64,000 nt of DNA from Malaya genurostris. Lineage: Eukaryota; Arthropoda; Insecta; Diptera; Culicidae. The position numbers were made by a program, and so were the translations under genes. The notes below the pieces were generated by a model. It saw only the letters and a program-made list of their open reading frames with translations. It was not told the DNA's origin and searched no databases. The stretch covers positions 81,712,525 to 81,776,524 of the forward strand of contig NC_080571.1 in NCBI RefSeq assembly GCF_030247185.1, read 5' to 3'. This document shows, piece by piece, positions 11,625-21,563 of this stretch (the first letter of the stretch is position 1; each line of letters begins with the position of its first letter).

Positions 11625-12627
11625 TATATAAAATGTAGTGTAGTACTCATATCACATTCAGATACCAGAAAACTGTTATTTTAAATATTGGCTAGAGATT
11701 TTTAAAATTTTCATAAAAATCATTAGGATTCTTACCATAAAAACATGAACATTTATTTCAGAAAATCTGCATAGAAGTTCTTCTTATTCTGCACTTTTGG
11801 GTGGTGTCACCTCACTTGAAATGACACCGATTGATGGCACAGCAAGTTGGGCTATATTGCCAGTTAATTTACGTTTCTTTTCACTGAAAATCTCGATGCG
11901 TGACAGTCGCAAAAGTACGGGTGAAAATCTTTTCACGCGAAATGCTCAAATTTTCACCGTGTTCACTCGTTGATGGTTCAATGGCTGTAAAAACCACCAG
12001 CTACGCTTAACATCGTTGGTGTGGGTTTGTGAGGCTTACAAAACGGGCATAGTTGACAGATTAATTTAAATCAAAATCATAATTCATTTTGCTTTGTAGT
12101 AAAAAATTGTAACCAAAAATATTTCCTACGAATGCTCAAACTACTTACACTTGAAGGACTCACTGTTCACCATGTTCAAAATTAAATTTTTCGCACCGGG
12201 AATACACGTACATTGTTTGATTCTTTGGTCAATTCACGTAAACGAACTGATAACACACTATTCATTTTAGGGGATGTTCGCATAACATTTATTTTCGTCA
12301 CGTATAATATTCAATTTCACATTTGGAACTATTTTACGTGATTTTTCAAGTGATTCGAATGTGAATTTTTATTTGTGTGTTAAGATAACGAGCACGCTTA
12401 CTTGTGATTTTAAAGAATTGGACCAAAAGTCGCACTGTTTCGTAAAAACCATACCTACCCAAAATTGAATACAACGGGTATTACGACATTTTGGGTAAAT
12501 ATGCTTCTCGAAAAATTTGAGTTGATATTGAAAATCTACAGGGTCCGCCATCTAACATTTATTTTTGAACTAGCGGTTATTTCGACATTGGTAACCTCAA
12601 TATCACTTCTGATTTGACAGAAACTTA

Positions 12628-12902
12628 TACCGTTTTCGTTTATTGATCAGAGCAGCCCGAAAGCTGACCCAGAGTCGCCCAAACAACGTTTGATATGTTT
12701 GTTTTAGCAACCTGCGGTCGCTCTAGATCGGACTCCAATCGCGAAGTTTCGCTCTGAAAATTTTCTCGGGTCGCACCACGCATCCATGCAAGTTTGTTTA
12801 TTTTTTCTTTTTTTCATGAGTTGTTGTTTAGGGCGCGTACCACGTGTTCGTTTTACTCGGAGTCAGAGTAACCCGCGTCTAGGTTCAAAAACGAAAACGG
12901 TA
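12628..12902. mobile_element. MITE with TACCGTTTTCGTTT ends
   Basis: About 275 bp, bounded by TACCGTTTTCGTTT and its complement AAACGAAAACGGTA. It is close in size and terminal sequence to the element at 55512-55785, so the two may be one family. It ends 27 bp before the transposase relic at 12930. Confidence 0.55.
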
Positions 12903-12929
12903 TTAGTTGTATCCTTCCGCTGAACGAAA

Positions 12930-13642
12930 ATGGTTGTGTATACGCTTGAGGACCGCGTGAAAATAGTGCAGTTTTACTTTCAAAATCATGGTAATGTTGC
13001 GGAATCGTCTTCTCGGATGAGGCACATTTTCATCTCGGCGGGTATGTTAATAAGCAAAATTGTCGCATCTGGGGACGGAAAACCCGCACGTCATCATGGA
13101 GAAGCCGATCTCAGAGAGTGACGGTTTCGTGCGGATTTTTGTCTGGCGGCATCATTGGGCCTTTTTTCTTAGAAAATGAGGCAGGAGCCGACGCCACGGT
13201 CAATGGCGCGTACCGCGTCATCATTAGCGATTGGTTCTTCCCGTTACTTGAAGAGGAAGACTTGGACACCTTTTGGTTCCAACAAGACGGCGCTCCGTGC
13301 CACACAGCCAACGCTACGATCGATCATCTGTGCACAGTCTTCGAAGATCGAATTATCAGTCGATATTCGGATGTCGTTTGGCCGCCTCGGAGCTGTGATT
13401 TGACACCGTTAGACTATTATCTTTGAGCGGCTGTCAAAGATAAGTGTTATGTGGACAAGCCAGAGACAATTCAAGCCTTGAAGGACAGCATTCGTGCAGC
13501 CATAGTTGAAATTAAACTGCATACAATCGAAAATGTACTAAAAAACTGGACCGACCGTATGGCGTACTGCAAGGCCAGCCGAGGCAGCCATTTGAATGAA
13601 ATTATATTCACAATTACCCGGAAGGATTGTACTTTAATATGA
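12930..13642 (+). pseudogene. Decayed mariner-type (DDE) transposase
   Basis: Three broken frames (12930-13121, 13118-13426, 13451-13642) together resemble an IS630/Tc1/mariner transposase. There is an N-terminal helix-turn-helix stretch starting MVVYTLEDRVKIVQFYFQNH, then the second catalytic-Asp block FQQDGAPCHTA, then the block PPRSCDLTPLDYYL. A stop codon replaces the usual Trp after PLDYYL. The central part with the first catalytic Asp is missing. The C-terminal end SRGSHLNEIIF is family-typical. It sits inside the hAT-like element and is non-functional. Confidence 0.8.
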
Positions 13643-14588
13643 AAAAATAAATTTTGAATTCGGATGAACCGTTTGTTTTTTTTTTTTTGCATGTTTAAAA
13701 AAAAGTTACATTACATTATTCATGCTTCACAGTGTATTTATATGTTTAAAAGTAAACAAGCATTTTAATGTATTTTTCTTACCAACTAGAGCCTGATACG
13801 GCTCGATATCTAAAACACTTTATTTTTTCCATACTGAATTTTGGTAAAATTTTTACTACTCATTCGGGTCGGGTACGGGTACAGGTAATTTTTTATCGGG
13901 TACGGGTCGGGTACGGGTAATTTTTTTTATTTTTTATCGGGTACGGGTCGGGTACGGGTAATTTTTTTTTATTATTGATCGGGTACGGGTCGGGTACGGG
14001 TAATTTTTTTAATTTTTAATCGGGTACGGGTCGGGTACGGGTAAATTTTTTTGCTGATCACTCGGGTACGGGTCGGGTTCGGGTATAAGAATTTCTATAC
14101 CCGACCATCTCTAGTAGAGGGTACTGAATAAACAACTAGTTTGTAAAATCCAATTTTTTGTTAGTCTTTCTTCTTCATTGTTTTGGTGTTTGCAGAATTA
14201 TGCTGGCCACAATTTCATGACGTCATAGCAGGGGGCTGTTACCTACCGTGAACGCGTCAGTGCACACAAATTGAGTATTTATCCACGTATTATGGTGAAC
14301 ATAATAATATTTCAATGCTAAAATGATACAAATTCTTTTAATGTGAAGTAACGAGTTTTTTTCGCGGGTAACAAATTCTTTAGACGACAGTTGTGGGTTA
14401 ACCGTATACAAGCTGAATCGAACCTCCATTTTGTTTGCAAGCAAGCCGTCGCAGTCAACCTTTAGTGCTGCTGACAGCACTCGTATTCTAAACAATTTAC
14501 TGTCGTGTGCAAGTAAGTTTTATTGTAAAGTGCTCCTATGTTGCAATTGAATATAGAACCTTGCATTCAGCGATCAGAATCCAAAGCC

Positions 14589-15562
14589 ATGTCGAATGTA
14601 GACTGGAGAAGGCCAGCCCTCGAGATTCTACTGAAACTTTATAGGGAGCATCCGATGTTATACGATATGCGTCATCCGAAATATTACAACAAAACCGAAC
14701 GTCAGAAAGCTCTTAACACAATAATTGATTTGCTGGAGGATCATCGTCCAGGAACCACCACCCATGACATACTGAAAAAGATACAGACTATGAGAACGCA
14801 ATTTGGACAAGAGCTAAGCAAAACTAGAAAAATGCAGAACAAGGGAGTTTCATACACCCCCACCGTCTGGTGGTATAAGCATTTAGTTTTCCTGCGAAAT
14901 CATATCAGGCCAAGAGCGCTGGACGACGATGATGATTACAACGTTTCCATATCTCAAAAACAAGACGGCGACTATGAGAGTTACACCGGAGACGATTCCT
15001 GTGATTACGAAAATGAAGGTCATTCCGAAATTGTGTACGAAATACAGAGCACACCTTCTAGTAAAGGTAACTTTAAATGACATGTTCAAAACTCACAGAT
15101 AGTAACATACAATATTTACCCACAGGATCCAAAGCAGAGTTCAGTAGCGAAACAAAACTGTTCCGAAAAGTTGAAAACACACCGGCAACTCAACTGAACG
15201 GTTCGAAAGATGAAGTTATTTATGAGATCACCCAAGGAAATACCCTGGTTCCGAAACGTAAGATTGACGTGTTTTCACCGGAAGATTCGACTCCGAAGCA
15301 TGCACGCACTGAAACCACTGCCGAAGATCATTTATCAGTTAGTCAAGTCAACACTGGTCGTAAAGTGGAAATGATCGAACTTGCGGTTGATAGCGACCGA
15401 TGTCGCAGCCTTGGCCATTTCGTTTCGTCCCAGATGGCCTTAATCAAGGATGACTTTCTGTTTTACTCAACGCAGATGGAGGTACTGAATATCATTAACG
15501 GTGCCCATCTTAAACAACTGCAGATGGATCAAGGTAACAAGGCAAGCCAATCTGGTGGCTAG
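14589..15562 (+). CDS. MADF-domain (Adf-1-like) putative DNA-binding protein
   Basis: Two exons, 14589-15066 and 15126-15562, joined across a 59-bp GT-AG intron (donor AAG|GTAACT, acceptor TTTACCCACAG). They encode 304 aa. Residues about 9-110 form a MADF domain: an aromatic-rich block with LYREHPMLYD near the start and a closing WWYKHLVFLRNHI. An acidic linker follows (DDDDDY). The C-terminus (LGHFVSSQMALIKDDF) looks like a BESS-type interaction motif. MADF proteins are usually sequence-specific transcription regulators in the nucleus; targets here are unknown. An upstream in-frame ATG at 14538 exists, but the 14589 ATG has a better context (AAAGCC before it) and fits the domain start. The gene begins only about 350 bp downstream of the nested transposon. 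MADF genes are numerous in insects, so orthology is not assigned. Confidence 0.75.
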
Positions 15563-15664
15563 TTTCTATTTGACATTAATATAGAGTATGGTAATAAGGA
15601 TCCTTTATTTAACAAACAAGAGAAATGTTTTCTTGACATTAACTGTATAAAATTTGAATTTTTG

Positions 15665-15670
15665 AATAAA
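15665..15670 (+). terminator. Poly(A) signal AATAAA after the MADF gene
   Basis: AATAAA lies about 100 bp after the MADF stop codon, with another candidate (AAATAAAATG) near 15708. Either could end the transcript. Confidence 0.45.
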
Positions 15671-16924
15671 TGTAAATTTTCAAACCATGTTGCATACCAA
15701 ATACATAAAATAAAATGTTTATAAAAAAAAAGTAGGGTGCTTCAACTCAACACTGCTTTAGTCTTTATTCGTTTTTCGCTTTTTAGCTTTCATATTTTTG
15801 GGTAATAGGAAGACTCCCAAATTATACGTTCATAAAGTTTCGTGAAACTTAATTTAGTCACAATTGCTTCGGAAAACCACGAAACTAACGAACTTACCCA
15901 CTTTTGCTAAACGACGGCGTTTTGGGTTGTTGAAATAATTAAGTTATCATTGATTGTAAGATTTGCTAAATAATCTATCGATTTTTCAAATTCAAAGTTC
16001 TTAGCAAAGAAACTTGCTGGAAACGTTTTGAAGAGAGCTGCATGCTCTTGTTCCAAATTTCGTCAAATGTAGAATAGCGTGAAACGTTAAGAACGTCGGA
16101 AACTGCATGTACGGTTGGATGACGCAAAGACCTTGCACAGTCTTTGTTTATTATCTCCACGCGATCGAAAATTTCCATGTAATCATAATTAACGTCCACG
16201 CTTTACCTGATACGGCGCTATCGATTTTCGTATCCACAGTACTGTCATGAAAAAAATTGCATTAATTGAGTGTAGTTTACTTTGACAGTCCTCAGAGATA
16301 ATTATTATTATTCATTTATTTGACCTCGGCTTTAACCGTTTGGTCATTCACCGAGTTTCCTCATATATAACATTATACTTGTTCGATAGTGGCACTAAAT
16401 TAATCACAGACGTCTTTATAACCGTATTATTTCATTTCTAAAATGTCATTTGTATACAACACTGAAATGTGCAATCATAAAATAAGACATCGGATTAGAA
16501 ATGGATACTGTGCTACTTAATGTAAAATATGAGCCTTTCAACGTAACCCGGAACTGGTATCCGACACGAAAAAGCAAACGATATACTTTTTAAACAATTC
16601 CGTATCCTGTTAAAAAGGAGAAATTATAAATATATTCATTGAAAAACAAAAAAAAATTACCTCTGTATCAACATTTCTCTGTATTAAAACACTTAAACTA
16701 CTAATTTTTACCATTTGTTTTATTTGACAGGTTTTATTATCACCGAGAGCGTTCAGTACAGATTAATATTTTTCAAATTATTCGGCAAAAGAACAGGTAG
16801 AGAACAGACATCCAAGCTCATACAAACTGTCTTAAATCCCTGTGTAAAGCGATATTGCACGCATAAAATATCATTGTATGCAAGCTCGAACGCAAGAATC
16901 CATGAGCGAAACACATATTTTTTT
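15671..16924. other. Intergenic with a short unassigned frame
   Basis: A 74-codon minus-strand frame at 15975-16199 is not recognised and has no clear splice partner; low-confidence coding. A fragment TTATTTGACCTCGGCTTTAA near 16318 resembles the motif at about 52020 and is probably a retroelement tail. Confidence 0.35.
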
Positions 16925-17398
16925 TAATCTCGGCAAAGAAATGTCAAGATTTTCAGAGCCAAGTGCTCGGTATTCGCCTCGGCAAAATGTAAAATTTCTG
17001 AGAATTTGGGCAATCCTAAATTTGTTAACTGTCAATGATTGCCGAACTTGACATCAGAAATGTTTTTAGACGTTGAGAAGCACTAAAAACAAAGGGTCTT
17101 TAGCCGTCATTTTATCAATATTAATTAATAAAACACCCGCCTCTCCCCATCTTAAGCTTTTGCGATATTCATTTCAATCAAAAATATGGAAAAATCCCTT
17201 GTATATTTAATTACTGATGACTCGGCAATTCATGATTCAATCCTGATCGCCTTCGCCGAGCTAACATCAAAATTACCAAATTTAGAATTGTCGAGTTTCT
17301 CAATAATTTTGCCGAGACGATTACCGAGCACTCTGCTGTGCAAATCTTGGCATTTTTTTTGCCGAGATTCAGCAATAAAATTTAAGTGTGCGGCACGC
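16925..17398. mobile_element. Inverted-repeat element with CTCGGCAAA arms
   Basis: Left block CTCGGCAAAGAAATGTCAAG...GTGCTCGGTATTCG is complementary, with mismatches, to the block ending GCCGAGATTCAGC at about 17370. The same CTCGGC / CACACTTA terminal vocabulary recurs near 18680, 19120-19175, 52990-53065, 55235-55480 and 57836-58065, marking a MITE family. Confidence 0.5.
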
Positions 17399-17429
17399 GA
17401 AACAATAAGCAAATTGAGAGCCGCTTTCG

Positions 17430-17665
17430 GTGCACAGTTTATCTCACGTTTTGGGCCCGTATTTGGCTGCCTAGATCGTGTGATTTAGCATTTGGACGTG
17501 TGGGCCATGTTGAGGCTCATGTCTGCAAGGATTTATTCGTTGAATACCGGTCGATATTTTGGAGAGAGTGTGACATAATTGAACCTTGCGCATGGGCCAT
17601 CTAAAGCGGAGACGTGGCCAGCATTTGCATGAAATCATGTTCGAACGAATCCAATAAAGATTTCA
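17430..17665 (+). pseudogene. C-terminal fragment of a mariner-type transposase
   Basis: Broken frames give RFGPVF, then LPRSCDLAFGRVGHVEAHV, then GQHLHEIMFERI. These match in order the catalytic-Asp block and C-terminal tail of mariner-type transposases like the one at 12930. Frameshifts and loss of everything upstream make it a relic. Confidence 0.65.
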
Positions 17666-17683
17666 TAAATTTTTGGTGTTTTT

Positions 17684-18645
17684 GCCTTTCTCATATAGAA
17701 AGGTTATGCAATCACTGTGAAAACCGACTTTTGAACCGAGGCCCGGAGGGCCGAGTGTCATATACCATTCGACTCAGTTCGTCGAGTACGCAAAATGTCT
17801 GTGTGTGTATGTGTGTGTGTATGTGAGTATGTGTGTATGTAACGTTTTTTTGCACTAACTTTTCTCGGAGATGGCTGAACCGATTTTCACAAACTTAGAT
17901 TCAAATGAAAGGTCTTGTCGTCCCATACAAAATTCCTGAATATTATTTGAATCCGACTACCGGTTCCGGAATTATGGGGTAAAATGTGCAAAAAATTGTG
18001 AAAATAAGGGCATTAACTTTTCTCAGAGATTTTTTTATTCATTAATGTAATATAATTTTAGGCACACTGCTTAAGCTCTAAGATGCCAAGGGTATTTTCT
18101 AATCTTACTTAACGACTAACTTAAAACTATAATAGTATCATTTGACTATGTCGTCTCGGGTTCTCGTAAATCGTAATGGCGATCGGCAGTGGTCGATGAA
18201 TTGAGTGTTGCATGAGTTTTCTCAGAGATGGCTGAACCTATTTTCACAAACTTGGGTTCAAATGAAAGGTCTTGTCGTCCCATACAAAATTCCTGAAAAT
18301 TGTTTGGATCCGACTTCCGGTTCCGGAGTTATGGGATAAAATGTGCAAAAAAATGAAAATATGTTTTCTAGCTTTTCTCATAGATGGCGCGATCGATTTT
18401 CATAAAAATTGTATACCATTCCTGAAAAGCACGAAAAACCGTAAAAAGTTTTCTAAATCGACCTCAAATCTTCTCCAATTAATAGTTTTTTATCAGCAGA
18501 CGGTCAAACAAACCGATTTCGGTTATTGTTTTTAGGAATCGAAGAATATTGTGAAGAATACCACAGTATTATATATGATAGTATGATTGATATGATAAAG
18601 GCATCATTACACCACTAGGTGGATTAAAACAAGTTTTTTTTAAAT
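17684..18645 (+). repeat. Culicine dispersed repeat, best-preserved copy
   Basis: Starts GCCTTTCTCATATAGAAAGG, then GAGGCCCGGAGGGCCGAGTG, a CATATACC motif, and a GTGTATGTGTG microsatellite. Two or three internal units with GATGGCTGAACC and CCGACTTCCGGTTCCGGAGT follow. It ends CACCACTAGGTGGATTAAAA. The end motif also closes the copies at 6745 and, inverted, at 32421. No protein is encoded; frames over it are accidental. Confidence 0.65.
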
Positions 18646-18963
18646 CAAATCCTCTTAAAAATCACCCTTTATTATGTCAAACCTCGGCAAAAGAAAGCGT
18701 TTTACCGACGACGCTTTACAGAGATACCAGCTTATTACTGTGACGAATTTCGGAAAAGAGCAATTCTTTATTCATTTTAAATGCTTTAAATATACACACT
18801 TAGTTTTGCTCAGTAATTATTATATCTTTTAACGAGTTTTTAATAGCCGCACTGCCGAAAATGTCACTTTTATAAATAGATCTGCAAAACCTGAGTACCT
18901 GAGGATACCACAGTAACAAAACGTCATACTTGACTAAGAATTCGCTTAAAACAACTTGCCGAG

Positions 18964-19114
18964 CATTTAGGGGGTTTTTGGTTTGTACGTAAAGTACATA
19001 TTTAGTTTCGATTTCTTCGCGTTTCGCCTTCGGCTCATCAGTGCGGAGATGGCGGTTCAATTTGAACTGCTTTAAGCACTGATGAGCCGAAGGCGAAACG
19101 CGAAGAAATCGAAA
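18964..19114. mobile_element. Penelope-derived hairpin insertion with hammerhead-like cores
   Basis: A 151-bp insertion flanked by the 9-bp direct repeat CTTGCCGAG (18955-18963 and 19115-19123). It contains a perfect 41-bp inverted repeat (19004-19044 and 19076-19116). Each arm carries CTGATGAGCCGAAGGCGAAA, which fits the hammerhead ribozyme core CUGANGA - short helix II - GAAA. The left part ends in a CCCCCTAAATG tail on the minus strand. Penelope-like elements are known to carry hammerhead motifs and to leave such inverted fragments; whether this copy folds into an active ribozyme is not shown. Confidence 0.65.
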
Positions 19115-19175
19115 CTTGCCGAGATTTCAACAGCTGATATCGGCAATCAAATTTAAGTGTGTGCGGTAAATATAA

Positions 19176-21563
19176 ATAATCGCCGAGAACGGTAAAAAAC
19201 ATAGCGCTCCCATGGTAAAATTAACTTCAAATCAACGAGGCCAGGTATACCGATTTCTCGGTATTTATACAGATTATAGATCTGTATATCGCACTTTCAA
19301 AATTCCGATAATTCACGGATCATACAGATAAATACCGATTTTGGTTTTTAGCTTGGATGGGCATGAAGAAAAGGTTGTTGTGGGATCTTTTTTTTGCTCT
19401 CCAAAATGGAGAAAGGAGACGAGCGAAATTGAAACTTTTAGTGAATTTACTTTTGTAACGAATCAGAAGAATTTTCTTACCACCAGGTAAAGCAGGAAAA
19501 CCTAAATAAATAAAAGATAAAGCACCGATCGAATAGGCCAGCCATTCCGGCGCAGATAACGTTTTGAGCGTAAGGGTATATCAGCAAGAGGTGCAATAAA
19601 AGTTGGATTCATTCCTTCTCATTTTATCCTACGCGATTTGTAGAATTTGTTATTAGATATGTGAGCTAAAAAATTGTATAAAAACCCAAGAAAATTGAAT
19701 AAAGTCAAGCATTCCTTGGAAGATTGTTCTCGTAGTCACTACTTTGAAAGTCCCTTCTTGGCAATCTGACGATAGTTCTTCAGTTTTGAAGATTTCTAAC
19801 GTTCGTTGCAATAATCAAATGATTTGCGCACGGAGTTCAGAAATTATTCATCCTCGTTGATCCTCTCGCTCAGATAGTTCTAGAACGTGTTTTACCAAGC
19901 TTCCTTTCCATACTCACTCCTTAGTGGAGTTTGTACGAAGGCAGCGGGTTTAACCGTTCAAAGAAGTTTCTACCGTGACTTGACAGGCTTCCAATTTGCT
20001 TCAAGTTAAAATTGTCCCATCTTAACTCAGTATGGTCGTTTCCTTCGCATGACCGAGTTCAAGATTGGGTATAAAATTTACAACTTTAATTTACCAGTAT
20101 TAAAATATTTCAGGCTATAATATGTTATTCTGCCGGGAGCGTATCTCGGATTATATCGACGTATTAATAACCACATAGAAATAGCTCTTTTCAGTATTCA
20201 CTTTCTAATTCCAACATATAATAGAAAAAACATCCGACTCAAATGTTCACATATGTGGATACAATGAACTTTTCCTCATCAACAGATAGGAAGCATGAAA
20301 ATATTATAAATTTTGTTTTGGATCTATATTATGCAACAAAAGTGACTGGTTCTATTTTTTTTTTCATTTGATTCTGCGAAAAAAATAAACATGTGCCAAA
20401 TATATAAAAAAACAACAGTAAATTGAAAAATTTGGAAAATTTAAATTTTAAATTGAGATTTTTAATCAAGACAAAAACTTGTTCGAACCATTCCTTAGCC
20501 GACACTGTTGTTTGACTGAGATTTTCGGTAGCTAATTGACAGTTCAACAAACTCGGCATTACCAGTAATCGTTTATCGAACCGATTTACCTAACGTTCTG
20601 CTGTTGAAAATTCGGTAACAATTTCCACTGAGAAAGTGGTTAGGTCTTGTTGGGATTGAAGCGTTTGTTAAACGACATACTACACTAAATACTCGTTCAG
20701 TTTTTTGGAACGGTTTGTTGTTTTCTTTTCTCTTTTCCACAAAAATAGTATGAAAATCGAGCATTTTCTTCATATAAAAAGAAAATGCGTTGTTATTCTA
20801 CGCGAAGTAGAAGTACTGAACAGGTATGTAGTGTTAATTTGAAAAATAGGTAATTGAAATCTTCCAAAATTCTCCAGTAAAGCTAGTCCAACTATGCTGT
20901 GTGTGTAATCTGTTGATATAAAAAAAGGAGGTTTCATGCCTGTTGGGGAAGGAGAATAACAGGCTTTTCCCTTACTCCTAAATACATTAATATATGTGAA
21001 CACTGAAACGGTTTTATACGAGTTTTTTGACAAACCCATGTATCCTTATTTTCGATAACTTCGTTTGTTTGTGAGAAGAATCAATAACTCAAAACTCGGC
21101 GCCAAATTGAAGAATGCAGACTGTCGCAAACGGCCAAATTGAGTGTTCTGGACATTTAAAATTTTCTTGGTCACATTTTGGAACCGGGCTGTGCTTCTTC
21201 AAAGGAATTATAATTTATCTAAAAACTGAAACTGAATGAAAATTTAATTTAGAAATTTTTACGCAAAAGCCAACAATCGTTATTGAAAAAAAAATGGTAC
21301 TCTACACGAAGCAAATTTGGCGAAAAGTGAGAATGCTTCGGATAAAAAAAGGATGGTTCGGAATTTTCACTTACTCCATAGTTATAGTGATTATTGCTTT
21401 ATTTAGTCATACGTTTCGGATCTATATAACCTTTTGCCTGTCAAAGACATTTCGAATATCATTTTATGTTTACAAATTTCACAACCTAAATCTGGAATGG
21501 GCCTAAATTTTTGTCAGGTAACTATTTTTATCGAATCATATTCAGAAACATTAACATGGAAGC
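19176..21563. other. Intergenic, no gene seen
   Basis: AT-rich. Near 19240-19340 there is a short inverted pattern built on ACCGATTTCTCGGTATTTAT, possibly a small MITE. Frames at 20329-21039 (-) and 21294-21506 (+) show no domain. Downstream flank of UMPS. Confidence 0.4.

Larger units (their letters stand above)
10438..14113. mobile_element. hAT-like element with GGGTACGGGTCGGG arrays
   Basis: Terminal inverted repeats TAGAGATGGTCGGGTA and TACCCGACCATCTCTA, flanked by a perfect 8-bp direct repeat GTAGAGGG (10430-10437 and 14114-14121). An 8-bp duplication and a TAGAG start are typical of the hAT superfamily. Arrays of GGGTACGGGTCGGGTACGGG separated by AT-rich spacers fill both ends (about 10450-10660 and 13860-14095), in the same orientation at both. 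No hAT transposase is recognisable. The 3.2-kb interior carries other insertions: a TA-flanked element with a SINE, a MITE and a transposase relic. Confidence 0.8.
9828..14238. mobile_element. Palindromic MITE split by a nested hAT-like element
   Basis: The left arm (9828-10140) is complementary to the right arm, which exists in two pieces: 10243-10437 and 14114-14238. The outer ends are CAGCACCCTGCTATGACGTC and its complement with one mismatch. Removing 10438-14121 (the insertion plus one copy of its 8-bp duplication) restores a palindromic element of about 730 bp, with arms of about 310 bp and a loop of about 100 bp. Matching inverted copies in both arms give mirrored open frames (9931-10143 + and 10242-10892 -); these are not genes. 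Confidence 0.8.

Noticed and set aside
15975..16199. 74-codon minus frame as the last exon of a host gene
   Set aside because: A plausible peptide with a possible acceptor upstream, but no recognisable domain and no partner exon. Kept only as a note in the intergenic entry.
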